A stretch of DNA of 59,183 nt from Candidatus Petromonas tenebris (GTDB lineage Bacteria; Bacillota; Clostridia; Peptostreptococcales; Caminicellaceae), in the NCBI GenBank assembly GCA_014236755.1, contig JACCKY010000010.1, positions 1-59,183 of the forward strand, given 5' to 3'. A program made the position numbers and the translations under genes. Below the pieces are notes generated by a model. The model did not search any database. It saw nothing but the letters and a program-made list of their open reading frames with translations, and was not told the origin of the DNA. Below are positions 29,978-38,858 of this stretch, in pieces. How positions within the stretch are numbered: the stretch's first letter is position 1; each line of letters opens with the position of its first letter.

Positions 29978-30118
29978 ACGAATATTAATATCATAAAATA
30001 AATAAATGTTTTTGAAGGATTTCAGGGAAACTTATCGAAGTAGTCATAAAGAATATTCGAAATATTCTTTAATGATAAAAAGTTCTTTCTCTATCAAATT
30101 AAAAGGGAGGAGATTCAA

Positions 30119-30553
30119 ATGGTTAATATTATTGCTGGACCAAAAGGTACCGGAAAAACTAAGAAGTTAATTAAAATGGCAAACGAAGAGGTTAAAAGAG
30201 TAACGGGTCACGTAATATTTGTAGATGATGACAAAAGACATATGTATGATTTGAAGCATGACGTGAGGTTTATTAGTATGGACGAATATCCCTTGAAAAC
30301 GACGGAAGAGTTTTTTGGTTTTTTATGCGGCATCATCTCAAATGATTACGATATAGATACGATTTATATAGATGGACTTTTAAAGGTAATGAAAGCAAAT
30401 TGTAAGGACATACCCGAGTTTATTAACAAGCTGGCAAACGTTTCCGAAAAATATGGGATTGATTTTATCACGACAATTAGTTGTTTTAAAGAAGAACTTG
30501 ATAAGGACCTACATCAGTACTTAGTACAGGAGGAAGTGGCCATTTCAATATAA
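30119..30553 (+). CDS. P-loop NTP-binding protein of unknown function
   Basis: 144 residues beginning with a clear Walker A loop (IIAGPKGTGKTKKLIKMA) and ending QYLVQEEVAISI. A possible Walker B lies in IDTIYIDGLL. The protein has little beyond a minimal P-loop core. Similar short ATPases are common in Clostridia but their role is not known to me. AAGGGAGGAG lies just before ATG 30119. Closed by a strong terminator. Confidence 0.75.
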   Translation: MVNIIAGPKGTGKTKKLIKMANEEVKRVTGHVIFVDDDKRHMYDLKHDVRFISMDEYPLKTTEEFFGFLCGIISNDYDIDTIYIDGLLKVMKANCKDIPEFINKLANVSEKYGIDFITTISCFKEELDKDLHQYLVQEEVAISI

Positions 30554-30567
30554 ATATAAAAGGGGCC

Positions 30568-30602
30568 AAGAGTAGGGAATAAAATTCCTCTACTCTTTTT
30601 TT
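30568..30602 (+). terminator. rho-independent terminator
   Basis: AAGAGTAGGGAAT and ATTCCTCTACTCTT pair around a short A-rich loop, followed by seven Ts. It also lies near the end of the convergent - strand gene. Confidence 0.85.
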
Positions 30603-30639
30603 ATCTCATGTAGCATATTTAAGTTTTTTAAATGATTTT

Positions 30640-30885
30640 TTACTCGGGAAGAAAGGATTTGCCTAAATATTTTTTTATATCTTCTTGGTCGCTGGAGAAA
30701 TTAAGGAGAATTTCTTTTCCATTCTCCTCGAAGATAATTAAAACTTCAGCTTTACCTTCCTTAAAAAATTTACTTACTGTATCTTCTTTGATTTCTCTAA
30801 TTTTATTTTTGTGGTGTTTTTTTTTCTTGTACTCCTTAGAAAAATAAGAGCCGGTCAGACCTATGACCTTAGTATACCTATCCAT
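30640..30885 (-). CDS. hypothetical protein (81 aa)
   Basis: A - strand gene with an ideal AGGAGG site before ATG 30885. The product is very basic in the first half (KEYKKKKHHKNKIREIKED) and ends EDIKKYLGKSFLPE. The second half (KAEVLIIFEENGKEILLNFS) looks like a small beta fold. No family is recognised. The + strand frame over the same bases has no ribosome binding site and is rejected. Confidence 0.7.
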   Translation of the reverse strand: MDRYTKVIGLTGSYFSKEYKKKKHHKNKIREIKEDTVSKFFKEGKAEVLIIFEENGKEILLNFSSDQEDIKKYLGKSFLPE

Positions 30886-31010
30886 ATTATACCTCCTGTC
30901 AAATGTCTATGAAATAGTATACCACTTAAATCCCATTTTATAAAGTATGGTGGAACAATATATTTCATATATGTATAAAATAGTAATAAAGGCTATTAGG
31001 GGGTAGAAAA

Positions 31011-32282
31011 TTGAGGACATTAAAGCTAGGGTCAAGGGGCCCTGATGTAATGGAGATACAAGCTTTACTTAAGAAGATTGGATATAATCCAGGTCCGATA
31101 GATGGAATACTTGGAAGACAAACCAGACAAGCGGTAATAAATTTCCAGAGAAATAACGAACTCGTTCCTGATGGGATAATTGGACCTCAAACCTATAGGG
31201 TACTTGAGCCATTATTAATGGGATATGATACCTATTATATTCAACCAGGTGATACCCTTTGGGAAATAGCAAGAAAATATTACACTACAGTGCAGAGGAT
31301 AGTAACTGCTAATCCAGGCATTAACCCTTATCAGCTTAGGATAGGTCAAAAAATAATAGTACCCTATGGTATAGATGTAGTTGATACAAATGTTGAGTAT
31401 ACCTATGAAATAATGGAAAGAGATATCAGGGGGCTTAAAGTAAGATATCCATTCATAGAAGTAGGGGTTGCCGGGCAAAGTGTATTGGGGAAAAACTTAT
31501 ATTATATTAAGCTTGGAGAGGGCCCTAACCAAGTATTTTACAATGGAGCCCACCATGCCCTTGAGTGGATTACCGTTTCCCTTCTCATGAAATTTACTGA
31601 AAACTTTTCAAAGGCTTATGCTGAAGGAAGAAGCATAAGGGGCTATGATGTAGAAAGCATCTGGAACCAAAGTACCATATATATTTTGCCTATGGTTAAT
31701 CCCGATGGAGTGAATCTAGTATTGAAAGGATTAGATCCTTCAAATCCATATTATGATGAACTGTTAAGATGGAATGATACGGGGCTTCCCTTTTCACAAG
31801 TTTGGCAGGCCAATATTAGGGGAGTAGATATAAATCACAATTATAATGCTCTATGGCAAACATATAAGGAATTAGCAGAAGAATTAGGATTTGATGAGCC
31901 TGGACCATACAGATACCCAGGTCCCTATCCGGAATCTGAGCCGGAAACAAGGGCGGTTGTAAGTTTTACAAGAAACCACAACTTCAGATTGGTTTTAGCA
32001 TATCATAGTCAGGGGCAAGTAATATACTGGAACTTTCAAAACCTGGCTCCACCAGAGGCAAGAAGAATTGGTGAAATGTTTGCAGCGGTCAGCGGATATG
32101 TATTGGCTGAGCCCTTTGGCACTGCGTCTTATTCAGGATATAAGGATTGGTTTATACAAGAGTATAGAAGACCAGGATACACAATAGAAGTAGGCAGAGG
32201 TAGAAATCCCTTGCCGATATCACAATTTGACATGATTTACAATAATAATGAAGAGTTACTTTTACTTGCAGCTGTTGTATAG
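31011..32282 (+). CDS. M14 zinc carboxypeptidase with PG-binding and LysM domains
   Basis: 423 residues. A peptidoglycan-binding domain 1 (about 1-65, LKLGSRGPDVMEIQALLKKI) and a LysM domain (about 72-120, YYIQPGDTLWEIARKYY) precede an M14 peptidase domain. That domain has NGAHHALEWI (zinc His and Glu), LPMVNPDGVNLV, the substrate Arg region, AYHSQGQ (zinc His) and the catalytic Glu in PGYTIEVGRG. The layout matches gamma-D-glutamyl-diamino acid endopeptidase I, which trims cell-wall peptides in spore formers. No signal peptide is seen, so action after mother-cell lysis or in the forespore is inferred. TTG 31011 follows AGGGGGT. Confidence 0.9.
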   Translation: MRTLKLGSRGPDVMEIQALLKKIGYNPGPIDGILGRQTRQAVINFQRNNELVPDGIIGPQTYRVLEPLLMGYDTYYIQPGDTLWEIARKYYTTVQRIVTANPGINPYQLRIGQKIIVPYGIDVVDTNVEYTYEIMERDIRGLKVRYPFIEVGVAGQSVLGKNLYYIKLGEGPNQVFYNGAHHALEWITVSLLMKFTENFSKAYAEGRSIRGYDVESIWNQSTIYILPMVNPDGVNLVLKGLDPSNPYYDELLRWNDTGLPFSQVWQANIRGVDINHNYNALWQTYKELAEELGFDEPGPYRYPGPYPESEPETRAVVSFTRNHNFRLVLAYHSQGQVIYWNFQNLAPPEARRIGEMFAAVSGYVLAEPFGTASYSGYKDWFIQEYRRPGYTIEVGRGRNPLPISQFDMIYNNNEELLLLAAVV

Positions 32283-32408
32283 CATTAAGAAATCGTAAAA
32301 AGTGTTTAAAGAAACAATAATTATAGTATAATATAAATAGGGCGAATATAATAAAATAGGGATTAAAGTAACCCAATTTTACGGTATTTTGCCGGAAAGG
32401 GGTATGAT

Positions 32409-32822
32409 ATGAAAAGAACAAAGAAGAATATTATGGTTTGCGTAACACAACAAAAATCATGTGAGAGACTTATTAGTAGGGGTGCTGAGATAAGAGATCG
32501 CTATAATGGAGAGCTCCATGTTATCCATGTAGTGAAAGAAGGATGGAAATACTTTAGTAAATTAAAGGAATCCGATGCTTTAGAGTATTTATTTGACATA
32601 TCTAAATCCTATGGAGCAGATTTAACAGTTATAAAGGCACCGGATATAGAGGAAACTCTCAAAAAATTTGCTGAAAAGAATGATATTGAAATTATAGTTA
32701 TGGGAGAATCTCTTGAAAAATCTGCTCAACAGAATATGATAAAAAGATTTAAGAAGAAGATAAATAAAGATATATTTATAGATGTTGTTCCCTATGAAGA
32801 TATAGGTGAAAAAGTTGTATAA
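32409..32822 (+). CDS. universal stress protein-like (Usp domain)
   Basis: 137 residues with the Usp alpha/beta fold: strand 1 NIMVCVTQQKSCERLI, the HVIHVV strand, YGADLTVIKAPDIEETLKKF and EIIVMGES. It resembles the Usp part of KdpD-type proteins more than classic UspA; the nucleotide-binding GxxGx9GS loop is replaced by GESLEKSAQQNMIKRF, so ATP binding is doubtful. ATG 32409 follows GGAAAGGGG. Single gene with its own terminator. Confidence 0.75.
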   Translation: MKRTKKNIMVCVTQQKSCERLISRGAEIRDRYNGELHVIHVVKEGWKYFSKLKESDALEYLFDISKSYGADLTVIKAPDIEETLKKFAEKNDIEIIVMGESLEKSAQQNMIKRFKKKINKDIFIDVVPYEDIGEKVV

Positions 32823-32827
32823 AGAAG

Positions 32828-32860
32828 AATGGATATGTTGACTAAGCATATCCATTTTTC
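32828..32860 (+). terminator. rho-independent terminator
   Basis: AATGGATATG (32828-32837) and CATATCCATT (32847-32856) form a perfect 10-bp stem followed by Ts. Confidence 0.9.
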
Positions 32861-32995
32861 TTTTTGGCTGAAATATTTATAATTTTCTGGAAAAAATCAA
32901 AAATTATAAAGGAAAATTCTTACTTACATAGAATAGTATACATGAAAATATTTCTTTGTAATAAAAATATAATATGTTAAAGGAGGTATTGAAAA

Positions 32996-35900
32996 ATGTT
33001 TAAAACTAAAAAGCTGAGTCTATTACTTGTTCTGATGTTGGTTCTCACTTCAGTTTTTGCGAATCCTTTCTTCGTGAGTGCTGAAGCAAATGAACAGGTA
33101 ACGATTACCGTATTGGGTACTACAGATATCCATGGCAATATTTATGACTGGTCCTATGAGGATCAGGATACAGATGACGATGTAGGTTTGGCAAAGGTTT
33201 ATACTATTGTAAAGCAGGTAAGAGCTGAAAATCCAAACACAATACTAATTGATAATGGGGATACACTTCAGGGAACTATTCTAACGGACGATCTTTATAA
33301 TAATGATTTTACACAGCCAAATCCTATGATTGACGTAATGAATTTTATGGGCTATGATGTAATGACCCTTGGAAACCATGAATTTAATTTTGGATTGGAA
33401 TTAATTAAAAAGGCTGTTGATGAAGCTGAGTTTCCAATAATTTCTGCCAATATTTACAATAAAGCAGACGGGACTAATTTTGTCAAGCCGTACGTTGTAA
33501 AGGTAGTTGGAGGAGTTAGGGTAGGAATTTTAGGTCTTACTACTCCGAATATACCTTTATGGGATGGGCCTAATGTAACAAGTCTTGAATTTAAGCATAT
33601 GGCAGATGAGGCAGAAAAATATGTTAAGATTCTTAGGGAAAAAGAAAAGGTAGATCTTATTATTGCTAGCGCTCACGCAGGTCTTGAAGGAAGATATGAT
33701 CCAAATGAAGGAGATGCAGTCAAGCATGTATTGGCTAGGGCTCCTGAAATTAAAGCTATTCTAATAGGACATGATCACAAGGAAATAGCAGAGGAAATCA
33801 ATGGTACATTGGTTGGTGCTGCAGATGACAAGGGAAATCAAGTGGTGAGATTTGATTTAACCTTGGAAAATAAAAATGGCACATGGGCTGTTACAAACAA
33901 AAAAGTTCAACTTATAGACACTAAAGGTGTCGAAGCTTCCCAAGAAGTTAAGGATTACGCAGCCAAGTATCATGAGGCAACTCTTGAATTCTTAAAGAAA
34001 ACCTTGGGTATGGCAACTGGAAATTTCCATCCAGAAAGTGAAGTGCCTGGTATTCCAGAAGCTCAAATCAGAGATACGGCAGTAATAGATTTGATAAATG
34101 AAGTTCAGCTTAAATATACAGGAGCAGATGTTGCTGCTGCTGCATTGTTTAAACCTGATTCCAATATTGAAAAAGGGCCTGTAACCTATAGTGACATATT
34201 TGATATATATAAATATCCCAACACACTTTATGCTGTAGAAGTTACCGGTAAGCAGCTTAAAGAATACATGGAATGGTCCGCAAGCTACTATAATACATAC
34301 AAGCCGGGAGATGTGACAATAAGCTTTAATCCCGATATAAGAGGATACAACTACGATATGTTTGCAGGTGTAGAGTATAAGATTGATATATCTAAACCAC
34401 CAGGTGAAAGAATAGTTGATCTTACTTTTAAAGGTAAACCTGTAGAAGATGACCAGATCTTTAAGCTTGCAGTTAATAATTATAGATTTGGAAGTACTCT
34501 TCAAAGTAAAGGTATGGTAAGTAAAGAGCCTTATTTTAAATCTGATCCCGTATCCTTGAGAAGTTATATTGCAGAATATATTGAAGAAAAAGGTACTATT
34601 GAACCTAAAGTTGACAACAATTGGGAAATTATAGGTGCAGATTTAAATCACCCACTTAGAGATTATATAATAGAACAGGTTAAGGCAGGCAATATTGAAG
34701 TACCTACTTCAGAGGATGGCAGAACTCCAAATGTTAAATCACTTAACGTATATGAATTGATAAGAGAAGGGAAAATACCTCAGGAAAAGCTTGATGAGTT
34801 GGGTATTGACTATACACCTTTGACAATAATTCATACTAATGATACCCATGCAAGAATTGAAGAAGGCAAATACGATGGAATGGGATTTGCTAAAATAGCG
34901 ACTAAGGTTAAACAATTAAGGAAGCAAAATAAAAATGTATTAGTCCTTGATGCAGGTGATACTTTCCATGGACAGACAATAGCTTCATTGGTTAAAGGAG
35001 AAAGTATCGTTAAGATAATGAATACTATAGGCTATGATGCTATGGTACCTGGTAACCATGATTTTAACTATGGATGGGAAAGACTTGTTGAGTTATCACA
35101 AATGAGTGATTATCCAATACTAGCAGCAAACGTAGTTAAGGAAGATGGAACTGCATTGTTGAGTCCTTATATAATAAAGAAAATTGGTGGACTCAACATA
35201 GGCATTTTTGGATTAGCTACTCCTGAAACCACCTATAAGACTCATCCAAAGAATGTAGAAGGACTTACTTTTAAAGATCCTGTTGAAACTGCAAAGGAAA
35301 TAGTTGCTGAGCTTAAGGATAAAGCGGATATTATAATAGCTCTAACCCATTTGGGAATGGATGAAAGTAGTACTGATACAAGTATAAAACTTGCTAAAGA
35401 AGTCGGCGGCATAGATTTAATTGTTGACGGTCATAGCCATACTGCACTGTCTGAAGGCAAAAAAGTAAATGGAACATTAATTGTTCAAGCCGGTGAATAC
35501 GACAAAAATTTAGGTATAGTGAATTTAGTATATCAAGATGGAAAAATTACTTCTATACAGGCTTCTTTACTGACTAAGGAAGAAGCGGTAGATATTCCGG
35601 AGGATAAAGAAGTGATGACAGCCATTAAAGAAATCAAGGCTGAAAATGATAAGATTATTTCAGTTGTGGTAGGCAATACAGATATATATCTTGATGGTGA
35701 AAGGAGTCACGTAAGAAGCGGAGAAACTAACATTGGAAACCTGATAGCTACTGCAATGATTCAGGCAACAGGTGCAGACATAGCTCTAACAAATGGAGGT
35801 GGAATAAGGGCATCGATAGAACCAGGTGAAATAACAAAGGGTGATATAATAGCAGTGCTGCCCTTTGGTAACTATGTAGTAGTTAAGGAAGTGAAAGGTT

Positions 35901-36406
35901 CAGATATTCTTGCAGCTCTAGAACATGGGATATCTTCATACCCTGAAGCAAAGGGGGCATTTCCACACGTTGCAGGCATGACATTCCGATTTGATCCATC
36001 TAAACCAGCCGGAAGCAGATTGGTAGAAGTTAAAGTTGCCGGAAAGCCTCTGGATCCTGACAAGACATATAAGTTGGCAACAAATGATTTCTTAGCAGCA
36101 GGTGGCGACGAGTATACAATGTTTGCCGATGATAAGATTCTTGGTGAATATCCAGGCTTAGATGAAATAGTTATCGCCCATATTCAAAAATATGGCGTTG
36201 CCGATGCCAAAACTGATGGAAGAGTGAAGGTATATAAAACAGCAGTTGATGGAAACATAGAGACATACATTGTTAAACCGGGAGATGTTTTATGGAAAAT
36301 AGCCAAGAAATTCGGTTTAGCTTGGGAAAAATTAGCTAAGTACAATAAAATGAAAAATCCAAGCCTAATATTCCCAGGACAGAAGATATTGATACCAGTA
36401 AAATAA
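32996..36406 (+). CDS. secreted bifunctional nucleotidase / cyclic phosphodiesterase with LysM
   Basis: 1136 residues. A signal peptide (KTKKLSLLLVLMLVLTSVFA) directs export. Two complete metallophosphatase plus 5'-nucleotidase C-terminal units follow. The first has TTDIHGNIYDW, DNGDTLQGT, GNHEFNFG and GHDHKEIAE (CpdB-like). The second has HTNDTHARIEEG, DAGDTFHGQ, GNHDFNYGW, VDGHSHTALSEG and LTNGGGIRASIEPGE (UshA/YfkN-like). A C-terminal LysM (YIVKPGDVLWKIAKKF, about 1089-1134) should hold it on peptidoglycan. The pair would hydrolyse 2',3'-cyclic nucleotides and nucleotides to nucleoside and phosphate outside the cell. AAAGGAGG precedes ATG 32996. Confidence 0.95.
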   Translation: MFKTKKLSLLLVLMLVLTSVFANPFFVSAEANEQVTITVLGTTDIHGNIYDWSYEDQDTDDDVGLAKVYTIVKQVRAENPNTILIDNGDTLQGTILTDDLYNNDFTQPNPMIDVMNFMGYDVMTLGNHEFNFGLELIKKAVDEAEFPIISANIYNKADGTNFVKPYVVKVVGGVRVGILGLTTPNIPLWDGPNVTSLEFKHMADEAEKYVKILREKEKVDLIIASAHAGLEGRYDPNEGDAVKHVLARAPEIKAILIGHDHKEIAEEINGTLVGAADDKGNQVVRFDLTLENKNGTWAVTNKKVQLIDTKGVEASQEVKDYAAKYHEATLEFLKKTLGMATGNFHPESEVPGIPEAQIRDTAVIDLINEVQLKYTGADVAAAALFKPDSNIEKGPVTYSDIFDIYKYPNTLYAVEVTGKQLKEYMEWSASYYNTYKPGDVTISFNPDIRGYNYDMFAGVEYKIDISKPPGERIVDLTFKGKPVEDDQIFKLAVNNYRFGSTLQSKGMVSKEPYFKSDPVSLRSYIAEYIEEKGTIEPKVDNNWEIIGADLNHPLRDYIIEQVKAGNIEVPTSEDGRTPNVKSLNVYELIREGKIPQEKLDELGIDYTPLTIIHTNDTHARIEEGKYDGMGFAKIATKVKQLRKQNKNVLVLDAGDTFHGQTIASLVKGESIVKIMNTIGYDAMVPGNHDFNYGWERLVELSQMSDYPILAANVVKEDGTALLSPYIIKKIGGLNIGIFGLATPETTYKTHPKNVEGLTFKDPVETAKEIVAELKDKADIIIALTHLGMDESSTDTSIKLAKEVGGIDLIVDGHSHTALSEGKKVNGTLIVQAGEYDKNLGIVNLVYQDGKITSIQASLLTKEEAVDIPEDKEVMTAIKEIKAENDKIISVVVGNTDIYLDGERSHVRSGETNIGNLIATAMIQATGADIALTNGGGIRASIEPGEITKGDIIAVLPFGNYVVVKEVKGSDILAALEHGISSYPEAKGAFPHVAGMTFRFDPSKPAGSRLVEVKVAGKPLDPDKTYKLATNDFLAAGGDEYTMFADDKILGEYPGLDEIVIAHIQKYGVADAKTDGRVKVYKTAVDGNIETYIVKPGDVLWKIAKKFGLAWEKLAKYNKMKNPSLIFPGQKILIPVK

Positions 36407-36419
36407 AATAAAAATAATG

Positions 36420-36446
36420 AGGCAGCCTACGGGCTGTCTTATTTTT
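36420..36446 (+). terminator. rho-independent terminator
   Basis: AGGCAGCC (36420-36427) and GGCTGTCT (36432-36439) form an 8-bp stem with a tetraloop, followed by TATTTTT. Confidence 0.8.
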
Positions 36447-36496
36447 ATAAATGTTATTCAAAATGATATACTATAAATGTGCCACTAAATTAATCT

Positions 36497-36663
36497 CTTG
36501 TGCTAGTTACTCTAACAGTATAGCTTTAAATATCCTTCAATGTTTCCTCTGAAGCGACTTTGAAGAGCTGTTTTTCCCTCTAAATTTTTTATATTAAAAC
36601 AGATCTTCTACGGAGCCTGAAGAGGATTATTGAAGGATATCTATAAGGAACTAGCGAGGCAAG
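36497..36663 (+). ncRNA. candidate structured RNA (long bulged rod) or MITE-like element
   Basis: A 167-base non-coding stretch folds into one long rod. CTTG-GCTAGTT (36497-36508) pairs with AACTAGC...CAAG (36649-36663); TATAG with CTATA; a perfect 12-bp stem ATATCCTTCAAT (36530-36541) with ATTGAAGGATAT (36629-36640); TCCTCT with AGAGGA; and a 13-bp apical stem with one mismatch (36562-36574 with 36596-36608). TATACT near 36,470 could be its -10. Rod shape, size and an internal bubble are 6S-RNA-like, but I do not recognise the conserved 6S sequence. A miniature transposon is the alternative. Strand is inferred from the candidate -10. Confidence 0.45.
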
Positions 36664-36743
36664 TTAAATTAAGTCCATAGAATCATACAAAATCTTTAGG
36701 TTTACAGTTACTGCTGAACATAATTTAATGAAAGGAAATTGCT

Positions 36744-37706
36744 ATGGAAAAAAGTAAAGAGAGATATAGAAAGTATTCTACTTATCTAAAAGAAAAATAC
36801 GGTGAAAAGGTCTATAAAATTCCCATAAACCTTCCTGTCACTTGCCCAAACCGCGATGGGATACTGGGAACAGGAGGATGTGCATTTTGCGGTGATGTAG
36901 GAGCTGGTTTTGAAAGTCTAGAGAATACGATATCTGTTAAAGAACAGCTAAATAAAAACATTCAATACATAAGTAAAAAATACAAAGCAAAAAAGTATAT
37001 AGCCTACTTTCAAAACTTTACTAATACCTATATGCCTTTGGACAGTTTTAAAAATTATATTGAAGAGGCTGCTCAAATGGAAGATGTAGTAGAGATATGT
37101 GTTTCCACTAGACCTGACTGTGTAAATGATAAATACTTGTATGTATTAAATATAATAAAAAATAGTTATAATAAAGAAATAACTATTGAACTGGGCCTGC
37201 AGACAGTGAATTATAAGACCCTCAAAAGGATAAATAGGGGGCATACTCTTGCTGAGTTTATAGATGCAATGATTAGAATAAATAGGTATGGATTTGAAAG
37301 TTGCTGTCACTTAATACTGAATCTACCTTGGGACAGCATGGAAGATATAATAGAGGCTTCCAAAATAGTATCATCACTAGGGGTAGGGCAAGTAAAACTC
37401 CACTCACTCTATATACTCAGAAATACTAAGTTGGGAGAGATGTATGAAAATAATGAGTTTTCTATAATACCTGTTGAATCCTATGTGGATAGGGTGGTAG
37501 AGTTCTTAAAATACCTAAAGCCCGATATAGCCCTGCAAAGGCTAGTAGGAAGGGCGCCAAAAGAAGAAACATTATTTTGCAACTGGGATATGAGTTGGTG
37601 GAAAATTCAAGATATGATAGATGAAAAACTTAAGACTATGAATATTTATCAAGGGCTAGCATATGATTATCTGAACGGAAAAGCAGTAAAAAGGTTTGTC
37701 AAGTAA
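36744..37706 (+). CDS. radical SAM protein, YhcC/TIGR01212 family
   Basis: 320 residues. The cluster Cys residues lie in the spaced motif CPNRDGILGTGGCAFCG (about 33-49), typical of YhcC proteins rather than the plain CxxxCxxC. The barrel shows YFQNFTNTYMPL, CVSTRPDCVN, IELGLQTVNYKTLKRINRGH and KLHSLYILRNT. Function in the family is not firmly established; a modification or redox role has been proposed. GAAAGGAAA precedes ATG 36744. It ends at a strong terminator shared with the convergent selenoprotein gene. Confidence 0.9.
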   Translation: MEKSKERYRKYSTYLKEKYGEKVYKIPINLPVTCPNRDGILGTGGCAFCGDVGAGFESLENTISVKEQLNKNIQYISKKYKAKKYIAYFQNFTNTYMPLDSFKNYIEEAAQMEDVVEICVSTRPDCVNDKYLYVLNIIKNSYNKEITIELGLQTVNYKTLKRINRGHTLAEFIDAMIRINRYGFESCCHLILNLPWDSMEDIIEASKIVSSLGVGQVKLHSLYILRNTKLGEMYENNEFSIIPVESYVDRVVEFLKYLKPDIALQRLVGRAPKEETLFCNWDMSWWKIQDMIDEKLKTMNIYQGLAYDYLNGKAVKRFVK

Positions 37707-37710
37707 AATG

Positions 37711-37741
37711 GAAAACTTCCTGCAAACTACAGGAAGTTTTC
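37711..37741. terminator. bidirectional terminator
   Basis: A perfect 12-bp stem (GAAAACTTCCTG 37711-37722, CAGGAAGTTTTC 37730-37741). It overlaps the last codons of the - strand selenoprotein and ends the radical SAM gene. Confidence 0.9.
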
Positions 37742-37948
37742 TATCTCTTCGTTTTCAGGGAATCTGCCTGTTTCTTTTTTAGAGAATATGAGTTTTCCAT
37801 CTAAGGTAACCTCAAATACTCCTCCAGAAGATGGAATCAATTCAAAGGATTCAATTTCATTTTTATATTTTCCTAATAAGTGTTCAGCCAAGCCTATGGC
37901 CTTTGGTCTGTAACCTCAGCTTGTACAGTATTCTAATTTAAGTTTCAT
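37727..37948 (-). CDS. SelW/Rdx-type selenoprotein (TGA read as selenocysteine)
   Basis: Reading from ATG 37948 (GGAGGGATT upstream) gives MKLKLEYCTS, then TGA (37916-37918), then GYRPKAIGLAEHLLGKYKNE and on to TAG at 37727: 73 residues with Sec at 11. Cys8-Thr-Ser-Sec11 is the CxxU redox motif of the SelT/SelW/SelH (Rdx) thioredoxin-like family. LIPSSGGVFEVTLDGKLIFS and KKETGRFPE match the family body. A hairpin directly after the TGA supports recoding. The family is thought to act in thiol redox reactions. ORF prediction with TGA as stop would miss it. A nonsense mutation is much less likely, because the codon stands exactly where Cys or Sec belongs. Confidence 0.88.
37882..37914 (-). promoter_or_regulatory. 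bacterial SECIS-like hairpin
   Basis: On the - strand, one base after the TGA, the arm GTTaCAGaCCAAagGCC pairs through three small bulges with GGCTTGGCTGAAC around an ATA loop: 13 base pairs. Position and size fit a bacterial SECIS read by SelB. Confidence 0.75.
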
Positions 37949-38126
37949 AATAATCCCTCCAAAATAGATTTTAGTTACATATTTAATAATTTACCCAATA
38001 ATATATTTATTAATCACTCTAACTATAGGGTTTGCTTTAGAATAAATTGACAATGAATAAACTTAAAAAGATATTGCATATGTTATAATATAATGGTAAG
38101 ATTATGCCTGCATTGAGGAGGAGAAT

Positions 38127-38813
38127 ATGGAGAAGGTTTTACTTATTTGGGATATAGATGGAACTTTAATAAACAGTAAAGGCTGTGGAAGAAGAGCTAT
38201 GGACAAAGCTTTTCTTAAGCTATACAATATAAAGGACGGATTTAGCAGAGTGAACATGGCGGGAAGACTTGATTGGCAAATAGTAAGGGATGCCCTTGAG
38301 ATAAATAATATAAAAGAAGATGATATATTTAGTTTTTTAGATAATTATGGTGAAAGTTTGAAGGAAGAACTAATAAAAAATCCTTTATGCGAAATACTCC
38401 CAGGTATAAATGAAATCTTAGTAGAGACCTGGGAAGATCAAAACATTTACCATGCTTTAGGTACGGGAAATTGTGAAATTGGTGCTCGACTAAAGTTATC
38501 CCATTTAGGACTAGATAGATATTTTGAAGTCGGGGGCTTCGGTGATGAAGATTTAGAGCGATGGGAGCTTATTGATAAAGTTATAAAAAAAGCGAGTGAA
38601 TATTATAATACAAACTTTAAGAAGGAAAATATTTATGTTATAGGAGATACACCTTTGGATATAGAGTGCGGTAAAAAGTTGGGAGTTAAATCGGTTGCGG
38701 TTGCTACAGGCGCCTATAAATATGAAGAATTACAAAAACATTTACCTGACTTTATTTTTAGAAATTTTGCTGACTTTCATGATTTTATATCTATCATAAA
38801 GGATATAAAATAA
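38127..38813 (+). CDS. HAD superfamily hydrolase (phosphoglycolate phosphatase-like)
   Basis: 228 residues. HAD motif I is LIWDIDGTLINSKG (Asp nucleophile and Asp acid), motif II is HALGTGNCE, the motif III Lys is near ERWELIDKVIKK, and motif IV is VIGDTPLDIECGKKLG. An alpha-helical cap lies between I and II. The family removes phosphate from small metabolites; the substrate is unknown. GAGGAGGAG precedes ATG 38127. It is 45 bases from the alarmone synthetase gene and may be co-transcribed with it. Confidence 0.9.
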   Translation: MEKVLLIWDIDGTLINSKGCGRRAMDKAFLKLYNIKDGFSRVNMAGRLDWQIVRDALEINNIKEDDIFSFLDNYGESLKEELIKNPLCEILPGINEILVETWEDQNIYHALGTGNCEIGARLKLSHLGLDRYFEVGGFGDEDLERWELIDKVIKKASEYYNTNFKKENIYVIGDTPLDIECGKKLGVKSVAVATGAYKYEELQKHLPDFIFRNFADFHDFISIIKDIK

Positions 38814-38858
38814 TGATGAAAAAATACTTATAAAAAAATCGATACTGGAGGGGTCCAT

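Noticed and set aside
30632-30847. + strand ORF of 71 codons
   Set aside because: It overlaps the - strand gene 30640-30885, which has an ideal AGGAGG site.
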